From Micromonospora sp. ATCC 39149 (GTDB taxonomy: Bacteria > Actinomycetota > Actinomycetes > Mycobacteriales > Micromonosporaceae), in the NCBI RefSeq assembly GCF_000158815.1, contig NZ_GG657738.1:3524912-3588911 (forward strand): a stretch of 64,000 nucleotides of DNA, in the 5' to 3' direction. This document shows positions 54,681-63,377 of this stretch, one piece after another (the first letter of the stretch is position 1; each line of letters starts with the position of its first letter). The notes under the pieces are model-generated. The model saw only the letters and a program-made list of their open reading frames with translations. It made no database searches and was not told the DNA's origin. The position numbers and the translations under genes are program-made.

Positions 54681-55247
54681 CCCGGGGCGCGGGGTCACCG
54701 TGCGTTCGACCAGCCGGCTGTGGCGTAGCGCGTGCCGTACCCCGATCGCGGCGATGCCCAGCGCGGCGACGGTGATGGCGGTGCCGGTGGTGCCGGGTCC
54801 GGCGAAGAGGTCCAAATTACTGGCCGACAGCACGCCCGGGACCGTGGCCAGGCCGGTGACCTGGAGCGGCAGGCCGACCAGCGGATGTGCGGCGGCGGCC
54901 CGCAGCCCGGGCGGGGCCGGGGTCTCCGGCGCGGCGGCGAACGCTCCGGCACCGGTCCGCAGCCAGCGGACCCGGCGGGCGGTGACGACCGTCACCAGCA
55001 GCGCGGGGGTGGCCGCCAAGGCCAGTCCGGCGGCGGCCCGGTCGATCGTCCCGGTGCCGGCGCTGGTCAGCCCGGCGGCGAGCACGGCCGCGGTCAGGGC
55101 GAGGCCGGTCAGGGTCAGGGCGAGCAACCATCCGGTACGCCGCCGCAGCGCGCTGGCGAGGTGCGGCCGGGGCAGCCGGTCGGCGAGGAGCCCCGCGGCC
55201 AGCCAGACGCCCGCGATCGGCAACAGCACGATGAGATGCCCGTCCAT
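54279..55247 (-). CDS. integral membrane protein with doubtful C-terminal end
   Basis: The first 185 residues form five hydrophobic helices (LIVLLPIAGVWLAAGLLA, WLLALTLTGLALTAAVLAAG, AAGLALAATPALLVTVVTA, LVGLPLQVTGLATVPGVL, GTAITVAALGIAAIGVRHAL). From about residue 190 (TVTPRPGSARAASAALHVQQ) it becomes Arg/Gln-rich and lies antisense to the gene at 54264-54680, with no stop until 54279. The real protein probably ends near 54680, and the stop is lost or the tail is new. No family recognised. Confidence 0.6.
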   Translation of the reverse strand: MDGHLIVLLPIAGVWLAAGLLADRLPRPHLASALRRRTGWLLALTLTGLALTAAVLAAGLTSAGTGTIDRAAAGLALAATPALLVTVVTARRVRWLRTGAGAFAAAPETPAPPGLRAAAAHPLVGLPLQVTGLATVPGVLSASNLDLFAGPGTTGTAITVAALGIAAIGVRHALRHSRLVERTVTPRPGSARAASAALHVQQFQDRSGGLEPAVQPAGWRHAALGGQLQQQPAQQRMVDQGVGGRRSGRPARRRERRLGERVRIQRRQRQRRAGLVDGRRSAVPGADLAVGGDDLRQDGVPAGPAVLAAEPLRLARTVGEVL

Positions 55248-55337
55248 GGCATCAGCCTTGCCCAGTTCGACGCCCGCCGAATCCGGCCCGGCCCCCGGTT
55301 CGTCCCGTAGCCCGATCCCGTAGGGGGCGAGGAGGGG

Positions 55338-56144
55338 TCAGACGGCGAAGGTGGCAGGGCGCTCGGTGGCCGGGGTGGGCGGCTTCGCCTTCCACAGGCC
55401 GGTCTTCTGCGCCGCCAGCCGGGCCAGGTACGCCGGGTTGAGGATGACGTACCGACGCCAGAGTCGCTTCGGCTCCAGGCCGAGCCGCCAGAACCACTCC
55501 AGGCCGGCCCGCTGCATCCACGGTGGTGGGTTGCGCAGCAGCCCCGCGTGGTAGTCGAAGGCCGCGCCGACGGCCATCATCGGCATGTCCAGCAGCGGAC
55601 GCATCGCGTACGTGAAGACCTCCTGGCGGGGGCAGCCGAGCCCGACCAGGACGAGCCGGGCCCCGCTGGACCTGATCCGGTCGGCGATCTCGACGTCCTC
55701 GCCCGGCTGCACGGCGCGGAACTTCGACGGCTCCACCCCGGCGATCTTCAGCGCCGGGAACATCCGCTCCAGCGCCGGGATCAGCCGGGACAGCGTCTCC
55801 TCCGTCGAGCCGTACAGGTAGACCGGCAGGCCCTCCTCGGCAAACCGCCGCAGCACGTGCAGGGTCAGCAGCGGGCCGTAGACGCGGTCGGCCAGGCCGG
55901 CGTGGTGCAGCACGTTCAGCGCCCAGCGCACCGGCTGACCGTCCGGGGTGACCACGTCGAACGAGTTGAGCCGGGCGTTGTGGGCCGGGTCGAGCACCCC
56001 GGTCATCACCCCGTGCACGGCGAGCGCGGTGAGCGCCAGCGGCCGGCGCTCGTGCGCCGCCGCCACCACCCGCTCGGTCGCGGTGGCGTAGTCGGTGGCG
56101 TCGACGAGGACGCCGAGAACGTTGCGCTTGCTGCCGTCGGTCAT
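55338..56144 (-). CDS. WecB/TagA/CpsF-family glycosyltransferase
   Basis: The 268-residue GT26-type enzyme transfers a sugar (ManNAcA or similar in known members) to a lipid-linked acceptor for wall polysaccharide or teichoic-acid synthesis. It shows [58 protein letters not shown] and [20 protein letters not shown] with [20 protein letters not shown]. The start codon overlaps the epimerase stop as ATGA (56141-56144), so the pair is co-translated and probably acts on one glycan. Confidence 0.92.
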   Translation of the reverse strand: MTDGSKRNVLGVLVDATDYATATERVVAAAHERRPLALTALAVHGVMTGVLDPAHNARLNSFDVVTPDGQPVRWALNVLHHAGLADRVYGPLLTLHVLRRFAEEGLPVYLYGSTEETLSRLIPALERMFPALKIAGVEPSKFRAVQPGEDVEIADRIRSSGARLVLVGLGCPRQEVFTYAMRPLLDMPMMAVGAAFDYHAGLLRNPPPWMQRAGLEWFWRLGLEPKRLWRRYVILNPAYLARLAAQKTGLWKAKPPTPATERPATFAV

Positions 56145-57214
56145 GACGCCGGAACCCACTTGTCCACGTTGGCCTCGTAGATCTCGCGCATGATCATCGG
56201 TACGTCGTAGACCTGTTTCCAGCCCGGGTAGTCGGCCTGGAACGCCTCGTTCGAGCCGATCCACCACTTGTGGTCGCCGATCCGGTTCGCCTCGACGTAA
56301 TCGGTGATCATCTCCTGGCCGGTGATCTGCTCGGCCAGGGCGAACGCCTCGCGGTTGGAGGTGTTGGAGTGCCGGCCGCCGCCGAGGTTGTAGACGGCCG
56401 CCGAGCGGGGCTCGCGGAAGAACGCCTCGAACGCCGACACCACGTCCGAGCTGTGGATCGCGTCCCGGACCTGCTTGCCCTGGTACCCGAAGATCTTGTA
56501 CGTCCGGCGTTCCATGTTGGCGCGCATCACGTACCCGAGGAAGCCGTGCAGCTCGGTCGCGGAGTGCGCCGGGCCGGTCAGCGTGCCGCCCCGAAAGCAG
56601 GCGGTCCGCATCCCGAAGTAGCGGCCGTACTCCTGCACCATCACGTCGGCGGCGACCTTGGACGCGCCGAAGACCGAGTGCAGGCAGGCGTCGATCGACA
56701 TGTCCTCGCGGATGCCCTGCTCGTACGGGTGTCCCGGCTCGATCTCCCAGCGGGTCTCCAGCTCGACCAGCGGCAGGCTGTTGGGGCGGTCGCCGTACAC
56801 CTTGTTGGTGGAGCAGTGGATCACCGGTGCCTCGGGGCAGTGCTCGCGCACGTTCTGTAGCACGTTGAGGGTGCCGCCGGCGTTGACGTCGAAGTCGGTG
56901 AACGGGTCCCGCACCGCCCAGTCGTGCGACGGCTGCGCGGCGGTGTGGATGACCACGGCGATGTCGCGGCCGTATCGGGCGAAGAGCTTCGCCAGCGAGT
57001 CGCGGTCCCGGATGTCGATGCTGTGGTGGGCGTACGCCCCGCCCAGGTCCTCGGCCAGCCGCCGGACGTTCCACGCGGTCGACGCCTCGGCGCCGAAGAA
57101 CTCCTGCCGCATGTCGTTGTCGATGCCGACGACGTCGAGACCGAGGCCGGCGAAGTGCCGGACCGCCTCGGATCCGATCAGGCCGCCCGACCCGGTCACC
57201 AACGCGACACTCAC
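56141..57214 (-). CDS. NAD-dependent sugar epimerase (extended SDR)
   Basis: The 357-residue protein has the Rossmann motif TGSGGLIG near residue 7, a CSTNKVYGD strand 5 segment, and [20 protein letters not shown] where the usual YxxxK is FGASK, with Phe for the catalytic Tyr. [20 protein letters not shown] and [13 protein letters not shown] follow. This FGASK form recurs in CDP-paratose/UDP-sugar 2-epimerase-like proteins known to me, so it is probably natural. GTG 57214 has AGGAG six bases upstream. It is followed by the WecB-family gene. Confidence 0.88.
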   Translation of the reverse strand: MSVALVTGSGGLIGSEAVRHFAGLGLDVVGIDNDMRQEFFGAEASTAWNVRRLAEDLGGAYAHHSIDIRDRDSLAKLFARYGRDIAVVIHTAAQPSHDWAVRDPFTDFDVNAGGTLNVLQNVREHCPEAPVIHCSTNKVYGDRPNSLPLVELETRWEIEPGHPYEQGIREDMSIDACLHSVFGASKVAADVMVQEYGRYFGMRTACFRGGTLTGPAHSATELHGFLGYVMRANMERRTYKIFGYQGKQVRDAIHSSDVVSAFEAFFREPRSAAVYNLGGGRHSNTSNREAFALAEQITGQEMITDYVEANRIGDHKWWIGSNEAFQADYPGWKQVYDVPMIMREIYEANVDKWVPAS

Positions 57215-57344
57215 ACGCCACTCCTGGTCCATCGGAGGCAGGGAAACGATCGGAGCATAGCGTGACGTCCGGCACCCACCGGACGCGACGCCGGGCCCGT
57301 GAACGGCGGAAGGGCCCCGCATCGCTGCGGAGCCCTTACTGTGG

Positions 57345-57427
57345 TGGGGAAGGGGGGAGTTGAACCCCCACGCCCTTTCGGGCACACGGACCTGAACCGT
57401 GCGCGTCTGCCATTCCGCCACTTCCCC
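57345..57427 (-). tRNA. tRNA-Leu (anticodon CAG)
   Basis: On the reverse strand the acceptor stem GGGGAAG pairs with CTTCCCC, followed by discriminator A and an encoded CCA (57344-57342). The anticodon stem CACGG/CCGTG encloses the loop TTCAGGT with anticodon CAG. The long variable arm GCCCGAAAGGGC is typical of Leu tRNA. The T arm is GGGGGTTCAACTCCCCC. Confidence 0.97.
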
Positions 57428-57444
57428 GTGGCTTGACCCGGAAC

Positions 57445-57450
57445 ACTCTA
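57445..57450 (-). promoter_or_regulatory. -10 element of tRNA-Leu
   Basis: On the reverse strand TAGAGT lies 17 bases before the tRNA 5' end, with a weak -35-like GGGACA 16 bases further upstream. Confidence 0.5.
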
Positions 57451-57626
57451 GCCTGCCCGGATCCGCTGTCCCCAGCGGCCCGGCACATCCTATGGCGTTC
57501 CTGGTCTGCGCCGCGACCGGTTACCGTTCGTGGCGGACGAAACTGTAGCACGGCGGAAAGGGCCCGTTCGAACGGGCCGGCGACGGCCGGCCGAGCGGCG
57601 TGTGAGCTGCGCGCGCGTCGGCCGGA

Positions 57627-57632
57627 TACCAT
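57627..57632 (+). promoter_or_regulatory. -10 element of the fhaA-pknA operon
   Basis: TACCAT lies 28 bases before GTG 57661, preceded by GGA (extended -10 context). A short leader with the ribosome site GGAGGAG would follow. It is the only good promoter candidate in the 233-bp gap after tRNA-Leu. Confidence 0.45.
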
Positions 57633-57660
57633 CATGTCCTCGGGACCCGAGGAGGAGCCG

Positions 57661-58437
57661 GTGAGCGTGCTGCAACGCTTCGAGAAGCGTCTGGAAGGCC
57701 TGGTGGAGGGAGCCTTCGCCAAGGTCTTCAAAGGGGTGGTCCACCCCGTGGAGATCCTCAACGCCATGCAGCGGGAGGCCGAGGCGCACAAGGCGATCCT
57801 GGCCGGCGGGCGCACGTTGGTGCCCAACCGCTACGTGATCGATCTCTCGCCCTACGACCACAACCGTCTGGCGCCGTACGCCGCCGCGCTGGCTCAGGAG
57901 CTGGCCCAGTCGCAGGCGGAGTTCATCGGCGAGCAGGCCTGGACGGTCTACGGCGACGTCATCGTCGAGATCGAGCGCGGCGAGGGGCTCGACACCGGCA
58001 TGTTCCGGGTCACCGCCGAGGTCTACACCGGCGGCGACGTGGCACCGGTCTCCGCGCCCGGCTACGACCAGGGCGGCTACGACGTGGGCCCGCCCGCGTA
58101 CCCGGCGTACGACCAGGGTGGCGGCTACGGCCCGCCACCGGGGCACGGCGGCGGGCGCAACGTCCGGCTGGTCTCCGGCGACGGCCGCACCTACCCGCTC
58201 CAGATGGGGTCGACGGTGATCGGCCGGGGCGACCAGGCCAACCTGCGCCTGCCCGACGTCGGCATCTCCCGGCGACACGCCCGGTTGGACTTCGACGGCG
58301 GCCAGGTCGTGCTGACCGACCTCGGCTCGACCAACGGCACGATGGTCAACGGCCAGCGCGTCTCCGCCGTCGCCCTCAACCCGGGCGACATGATCCAGCT
58401 CGGCACCACCACCCTGACCTTCCGCGTGGACGGCTGA
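57661..58437 (+). CDS. fhaA: FHA-domain protein FhaA (DUF3662 + FHA)
   Basis: The 258-residue protein has the DUF3662 domain (about 1-120; MSVLQRFEKRLEGLVEGAFA, KVFKGVVHPVEILNAMQREA), a Gly/Tyr/Pro-rich linker (PGYDQGGYDVGPPAYPAYDQ) and a C-terminal FHA domain (VIGRGDQANLRLPDVGISRR, HARL, DLGSTNGTMVNG). FHA domains bind phosphothreonine, and in mycobacteria FhaA binds phosphorylated MviN and PBPs to control wall synthesis. GGAGGAG before GTG 57661. It is the first gene of the phosphorylation operon. Confidence 0.95.
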   Translation: MSVLQRFEKRLEGLVEGAFAKVFKGVVHPVEILNAMQREAEAHKAILAGGRTLVPNRYVIDLSPYDHNRLAPYAAALAQELAQSQAEFIGEQAWTVYGDVIVEIERGEGLDTGMFRVTAEVYTGGDVAPVSAPGYDQGGYDVGPPAYPAYDQGGGYGPPPGHGGGRNVRLVSGDGRTYPLQMGSTVIGRGDQANLRLPDVGISRRHARLDFDGGQVVLTDLGSTNGTMVNGQRVSAVALNPGDMIQLGTTTLTFRVDG

Positions 58438-58443
58438 TCCGCC

Positions 58444-58932
58444 TTGCCGGAACTCGTCATCACCGTCGCCCGGTTCGGGTTCCTGATCCTGCTGTGGATC
58501 TTCGTGTTCACGGTGGTCGGCGTCATCCGCCGGGACCTGTTCGCTGGTGCCCGGTCGGGCCGGTTGGTGGCCGCGCCCCGGGCGGTCGGCGCCTCGACCG
58601 GCCAGCCGCAGGCCAAGCCGGCCAAGGTGAAGCGGGGCAGGGCCGCGCACCAACTGGTGGTGACCGCCGGTCAGCTCGCGGGCACCCGGATCACCCTGGG
58701 CGAGGCACAGATCACCATCGGCCGGGCCGAGGACTCGACGCTCGTCATCACCGACGACTACGCCTCGGCGCGACACGCCCGACTCGTGCCACGTGACGGG
58801 CAGTGGTTCGTCGAGGACCTCGGATCGACTAACGGCACCTACCTGGATCGCGCTAAGGTCACCGGACCAACCCCCGTCCCCCTCGGCGTGCCGATCCGTA
58901 TCGGGCGCACCTCTCTCGAATTACGGCCATGA
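58444..58932 (+). CDS. fhaB: FHA-domain membrane-associated protein FhaB (FipA)
   Basis: The 162-residue protein starts from TTG 58444: MPELVITVARFGFLILLWIF, one transmembrane helix, a basic linker, then an FHA domain (ITIGRAEDSTLVITDDYASA, RHARLVPRDGQWFVEDLGST, NGTYLDRAKVTG). In mycobacteria the homologue links FtsZ to the kinase system. It starts seven bases after the fhaA stop and its end overlaps pstP by ATGA (58929-58932). Confidence 0.94.
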   Translation: MPELVITVARFGFLILLWIFVFTVVGVIRRDLFAGARSGRLVAAPRAVGASTGQPQAKPAKVKRGRAAHQLVVTAGQLAGTRITLGEAQITIGRAEDSTLVITDDYASARHARLVPRDGQWFVEDLGSTNGTYLDRAKVTGPTPVPLGVPIRIGRTSLELRP

Positions 58933-60353
58933 CTCTGACCCTGCGCTATGCGGCCCACAGCGACCGCGGTCTGATCCGAGACGGTAACCAGGACTCCGTC
59001 TACGCCGGGCCGCGGCTTCTCGCCGTCGCCGACGGCATGGGCGGCATGGCCGCCGGTGACGTCGCCAGCAACATCGTCATCGGTGCCATGGCGCCGCTCG
59101 ACGAAGACGTCCCCGGGGACGCGCTCGTCGACGCGCTGCGTTCGGCCGTGGGCACCGCCAACCAGCAACTCCGCGACACCGTGGACGCCAACCCGCAGCT
59201 TGAGGGGATGGGCACCACGCTGACCGCGACTCTCTTCTCGGGCACCAAGCTCGGCATGGTCCACATCGGCGACTCGCGGGCCTACCTCCTGCGCAACGGC
59301 GAGTTCGCGCAGATCACCAAGGACGACACGTACGTCCAGATGCTCGTCGACGAGGGCCGGATCAGCGCCGAGGAGGCGAGCAGCCACCCCCAGCGCTCGC
59401 TGCTCACCCGGGCGCTCGACGGGCGCGACATCGACCCGGAATACAGTGTCCGGCAGGTGCTCCCCGGCGACCGCTACCTGATCTGCAGCGACGGCCTCTC
59501 CGGAGTGGTGAGCGCCGAAACCATCGCCGACACCATGCGGGAGTACGCCGACCCGCAGCAGTGCGTCGAGCGGCTCGTCCAGCTCGCGCTGCGCGGCGGT
59601 GGCCCGGACAACATCACGGTGATCATCGCCGACGCCACCGACCAGGACATCGTCGAGGCGAGCCCGATCGTAGGCGGCGCCGCCGCCCGGGACCGGGGCA
59701 TGGCCACCTCCGCCGACGTCTCCACCCCCGCCGCGCGCGCCTCCGCGCTCTCCGCCCCCCGGCCGCCCGCCCCGGAGGAGCCGGCCGAGGACGGCGACGA
59801 CGACCGCCCGAAGCATCGCCCCCTGCGCACCGTGGCGATGACCCTCGCCCTGCTGGTCATCCTCGGCGGCGCGCTCTTCGGCGGGTGGACCTACACGCAG
59901 CGGCAGTACTACGTCGGTGCCACCGAGGACGGCCGGGTGGCCGTGTTCCGGGGCGTGCAGGGGCAGATCGCCGGCCTCGACCTCTCCGCCGTGCACTCCA
60001 CCAGCCCCGCCCGGCTCGACGACCTCACCCTCGCCGCGCAGGAGCAGGTCAAGCAGGGCATCCCCGCCCGGGACGAGCCCGACGCCGAGCGCCGGCTGGC
60101 CGAGCTGACGAGCGACGACCCGCTGAACCCGAACCTCAAGCCGATCTGCCAGCCGACCGCGACGCCGACACCCGAGGCGGTGACACCGGGGCCCACGAGG
60201 TCCCCGGTCACCCCGGGCGCGACCCGCACGGCGTCCGGCAGTCCCCGGCCCGTCGCCACCACCCCGACCCCCGCGCCCACCGAGACGCCCGACGTGCTGC
60301 CCTCCGACACGGTTCCGCCGGCCGACCCGGCCGGGTGCCGGTCGCCGGAGTGA
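58929..60353 (+). CDS. pstP: PP2C-type Ser/Thr phosphatase PstP
   Basis: The 474-residue protein dephosphorylates the PknA/PknB substrates. The PP2C domain (about 1-235) has all metal motifs: RDGNQDSVYAGPRLLAVADG-type start, ADGMGGMAAGDV, GTTLTATLFSG, IGDSRAYLLRNGEF, CSDGLSGVVS and GGPDNITVIIAD. A Pro/Ala linker, one helix near 300-320 (TVAMTLALLVILGGALFGGW) and an external domain with a Thr/Pro-rich tail follow. The ATGA overlap with fhaB implies coupling. Confidence 0.96.
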   Translation: MTLTLRYAAHSDRGLIRDGNQDSVYAGPRLLAVADGMGGMAAGDVASNIVIGAMAPLDEDVPGDALVDALRSAVGTANQQLRDTVDANPQLEGMGTTLTATLFSGTKLGMVHIGDSRAYLLRNGEFAQITKDDTYVQMLVDEGRISAEEASSHPQRSLLTRALDGRDIDPEYSVRQVLPGDRYLICSDGLSGVVSAETIADTMREYADPQQCVERLVQLALRGGGPDNITVIIADATDQDIVEASPIVGGAAARDRGMATSADVSTPAARASALSAPRPPAPEEPAEDGDDDRPKHRPLRTVAMTLALLVILGGALFGGWTYTQRQYYVGATEDGRVAVFRGVQGQIAGLDLSAVHSTSPARLDDLTLAAQEQVKQGIPARDEPDAERRLAELTSDDPLNPNLKPICQPTATPTPEAVTPGPTRSPVTPGATRTASGSPRPVATTPTPAPTETPDVLPSDTVPPADPAGCRSPE

Positions 60354-60383
60354 GCGTCGGCTGAGAAACCCGAGGACACCTCC

Positions 60384-61874
60384 GTGACCGCTGCCGCCGC
60401 ACCGGCCGCCTCGCCCGCCACGACGGGCGAGCAGCCCGGCGTACGCCTGGCCCGGTCGCGGCGCAACGCCGAGCTGTCGTTGCTGCTGCTGGCTCTGGTG
60501 ATCGTCGCCGCGTACGGCGCGACGGTGGAGGCGACCGTGCTCGGCACGGTCACCCCGGACTTCTGGGTCCCCACCGCCGTGCTGGCGGGCGTCTTCCTCG
60601 CCCTGCACGTCGTCATCCGCTTCCTGGCACCCTTCGCGGATCCGGCGCTGCTGCCGGCGGTGGCGCTGCTCAACGGCATCGGGGTGGGCTTCCTGCGCCG
60701 GCTCGACCTGGCTCGGGCCGCCCCCGCAGACCGGGAGACCCTGGCGATCTTCGCCGGCAACGGCGGCCGGCAGTTCGCCTGGACGCTGGCGTCGGTGGTC
60801 CTGGCCGCCGGCCTGCTGGCGCTGATGCGCGACCACCGGTCGATCTCCCGGTACGCGTACACGCTGGGCCTCGCCGGCATCGTGCTGGTGATGATTCCGG
60901 CGGTGCTGCCCGCGAAGTACTCGGAGATCTACGGCGCGAAGCTGTGGATCCGCGTCGGCGGGTTCAGCATCCAGCCCGGTGAGTTCGCGAAGCTGGCGCT
61001 GCTTGTCTTCTTCGCCTACTACCTGGTGCGCAAGCGCGAGGTGTTGTCGCTGGCCAGCCACCGGTTCCTCGGTATCGACTTCCCGCGCGGGCGGGACCTG
61101 GGCCCGGTGCTCGCGGTCTGGGTGCTGAGCGTGCTCGTCCTCGTCTTCGAGAAGGACCTGGGCACCTCGCTGCTGTACTTCGGCATGTTCGTGGTGACGT
61201 TGTACATCGCGACCGAGCGGGTGAGCTGGCTGCTCATCGGCCTGATCCTGTTCTTCGGCGGCGCGTACCTCGCGTACGTGCTCGGCGACGTCGTCGGCGG
61301 GCCGTTCGCCAACTTCCACCTGCGGGCCCAGATCTGGCTGGACCCGTTCGCCGACCCCTACCAGGACGGCTACCAGCTCGTCCAGGGCCTGCTGGCGCTG
61401 GGCAGCGGCGGTCTGTTCGGCGCGGGTCCGGGCGGCGGGGAGCCGCTGGAGATCCCCGAGGTGCAGAACGACTTCATCTTCGCCGGCATCGGCGAGGAGA
61501 TCGGCCTGTTCGGCCTCTCCGCGCTGCTGGTGATCTACCTGCTCATCGTGGAGCGGGGGCTGCGGGCCGCGCTCGCCGTGCGGGACTCGTTCGGCAAGCT
61601 GCTCGCCGGCGGCCTCGCCTTCACCCTCGGCCTCCAGGTGTTCGTGATCGTCGGCGGGATCAGCAAGCTCATCCCGCTGACCGGCCAGACCACCCCGTTC
61701 CTCTCCGCCGGTGGCTCGTCGCTGATGGCGAACTGGCTGCTCATCGCGGTGCTGCTGCGGGTATCCGACGCCGCCCGCCGCCCGGTTACCAGCGGCGGCG
61801 GCCCGGCGGCCCGAGCCGGGGGCGGTCCACCCGAGCAATTGCACGGTGCCCCCACGGAGGTGATCCGGCCGTGA
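60384..61874 (+). CDS. rodA: SEDS glycosyltransferase RodA
   Basis: The 496-residue polytopic protein is a SEDS peptidoglycan polymerase for cell elongation. Signature segments are GGFSIQPGEFAKLALLVFFA, EKDLGTSLLYFGMFVVTLYI and the C-terminal NDFIFAGIGEEIGLFGLSAL and LPLTGQTTPFLSAGGSS-like IPLTGQTTPFLSAGGSSLMA. It starts at GTG 60384 and overlaps pbpA by four bases (GTGA 61871-61874), so the polymerase and its transpeptidase are made together. Confidence 0.95.
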   Translation: MTAAAAPAASPATTGEQPGVRLARSRRNAELSLLLLALVIVAAYGATVEATVLGTVTPDFWVPTAVLAGVFLALHVVIRFLAPFADPALLPAVALLNGIGVGFLRRLDLARAAPADRETLAIFAGNGGRQFAWTLASVVLAAGLLALMRDHRSISRYAYTLGLAGIVLVMIPAVLPAKYSEIYGAKLWIRVGGFSIQPGEFAKLALLVFFAYYLVRKREVLSLASHRFLGIDFPRGRDLGPVLAVWVLSVLVLVFEKDLGTSLLYFGMFVVTLYIATERVSWLLIGLILFFGGAYLAYVLGDVVGGPFANFHLRAQIWLDPFADPYQDGYQLVQGLLALGSGGLFGAGPGGGEPLEIPEVQNDFIFAGIGEEIGLFGLSALLVIYLLIVERGLRAALAVRDSFGKLLAGGLAFTLGLQVFVIVGGISKLIPLTGQTTPFLSAGGSSLMANWLLIAVLLRVSDAARRPVTSGGGPAARAGGGPPEQLHGAPTEVIRP

Positions 61875-63376
61875 ACGCACCCCTGCGCCGCGTCGGCGTC
61901 GTCGCGATGGTCCTGTTCGGTCTGCTCTTCGCGAACCTGAACTGGATCCAGGCATACAAGGCCGACGAGTACCGCAACAGCGACTACAACGGCCGGGTCC
62001 AGGTGGCCGAGTACGAGCGCAAGCGCGGCAACATCGAGGCCGGCGGCACCGCGTTGGCCACCAGCAAGGAGACCAGCGGCAAGCTGAAGTTCCTGCGCAC
62101 CTACCCCGGTGGGGAGAAGTACGCGCACGTGCTCGGCTACAAGCCGGTCAACCTCGGCGACACCGGCATCGAGCGGGTCGAGAACGACTTCCTCGCCGGC
62201 ACCAGCGACGCGCTGATCGCCAACCGGATCAAGGACATGTTCACCGGCGACGAGACCGGCGGCGGCAACGTGCTGCTGACCCTCTCCAAGCGGGCCCAGG
62301 ACGCCGCGTACAACGGGCTGGCCGACAACCAGGTCGGGGCGAAGAAGGGCGCGGCGATCGCGTTCGACCCGCGCACCGGCGCGGTGCAGGCGCTGGTCTC
62401 CATGCCCAGCTTCGACCCGAATCCGCTGGCCAGTCACGACACCGACGAGGCGACGGCGGCGTACAACAGGCTGGAGCAGGCCGAGGGCGGCCCCTTGAAG
62501 AACCGCGCGTTGTCGGAGGTGCTGCCCCCGGGCTCCACCTTCAAGATCGTGGTGGCCGCCGCCGCGCTGGAGAACGGCATCGGCAAGAACACCCAGATCC
62601 CGGCCGGCCCCAGCTACACCCCACCGACCTCGGGCACCCCGATCCGCAACGCGGTGCCGTCGATCTGCCCCGAGTCCGAGGTCACCCTCATCGACGCGGT
62701 CACCGAGTCCTGCAACACGGGCTTCGCCCAGCTCGGCGTGAAGCTCGGCGCGGAGACGGTGAAGGAGAAGGCCCGGCAGTTCGGCTTCGAGCAGGACGAC
62801 CTCACCGTCGGCCAGCTCGGCGAGGACGGCCTGCCGGTGGCGGCCAGCCGCACCGGTGCCATGCAGGGCCCCGACGGCAGCACCGACCCGGCCGCGCTGG
62901 CCCAGTCCTCCATCGGCCAGCGGGACGTCAAGATGACTCCGTTGCAGGGGGCGCTGATCGCCGGAGCGGTCGCCAACGGCGGCAGCCAGATGCGGCCGTA
63001 CCTGGTCCGGCAGCTCCTCGCGCCGGATCGCACCACCAGCTACTACACGGCCAAGCCGCGCGAGCTGCGCCAGCCGGTCAGCGGGCAGGTCGCGTCGGAC
63101 CTGCGCGACATGATGGTGAGCGTGGTGGAAAACGGCACCGGCCGCAACGCGAAGTTCAACGGCTACACCGTCGGTGGCAAGACCGGCACCGCCCAGTCCG
63201 GCCCGCAGACGCCCGACCACGGCTGGTTCATCGGCTTCGCCCTGGACTCCAAGGGCACGCCGGTCTCGGCGGTCTGCGTCGTGCTGGAGGAGGCCGGCAG
63301 CGGCGGCAGCGCCGAGGCGGCCCGGATCGCCGGCAAGATCATGCAGGCGGCAGCCGCCGATTCCGGGGGGCGCTGA
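61871..63376 (+). CDS. pbpA: class B penicillin-binding protein PbpA
   Basis: The 501-residue transpeptidase has an N-terminal membrane helix (VGVVAMVLFGLLFANLNWIQ), a short dimerisation region, and the PBP catalytic motifs STFK in PPGSTFKIVV, SCN in TESCNTGFAQ, and KTGTA in VGGKTGTAQSG. Partner of RodA in elongation-type peptidoglycan cross-linking. The start overlaps rodA. The pknA start codon comes two bases after its stop. Confidence 0.96.
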   Translation: MNAPLRRVGVVAMVLFGLLFANLNWIQAYKADEYRNSDYNGRVQVAEYERKRGNIEAGGTALATSKETSGKLKFLRTYPGGEKYAHVLGYKPVNLGDTGIERVENDFLAGTSDALIANRIKDMFTGDETGGGNVLLTLSKRAQDAAYNGLADNQVGAKKGAAIAFDPRTGAVQALVSMPSFDPNPLASHDTDEATAAYNRLEQAEGGPLKNRALSEVLPPGSTFKIVVAAAALENGIGKNTQIPAGPSYTPPTSGTPIRNAVPSICPESEVTLIDAVTESCNTGFAQLGVKLGAETVKEKARQFGFEQDDLTVGQLGEDGLPVAASRTGAMQGPDGSTDPAALAQSSIGQRDVKMTPLQGALIAGAVANGGSQMRPYLVRQLLAPDRTTSYYTAKPRELRQPVSGQVASDLRDMMVSVVENGTGRNAKFNGYTVGGKTGTAQSGPQTPDHGWFIGFALDSKGTPVSAVCVVLEEAGSGGSAEAARIAGKIMQAAAADSGGR

Positions 63377-63377
63377 C

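Noticed and set aside
56160..56168. TTGTCCACG, an eight-of-nine DnaA box
   Set aside because: It is a single site inside the epimerase coding sequence with no neighbours, as expected by chance.
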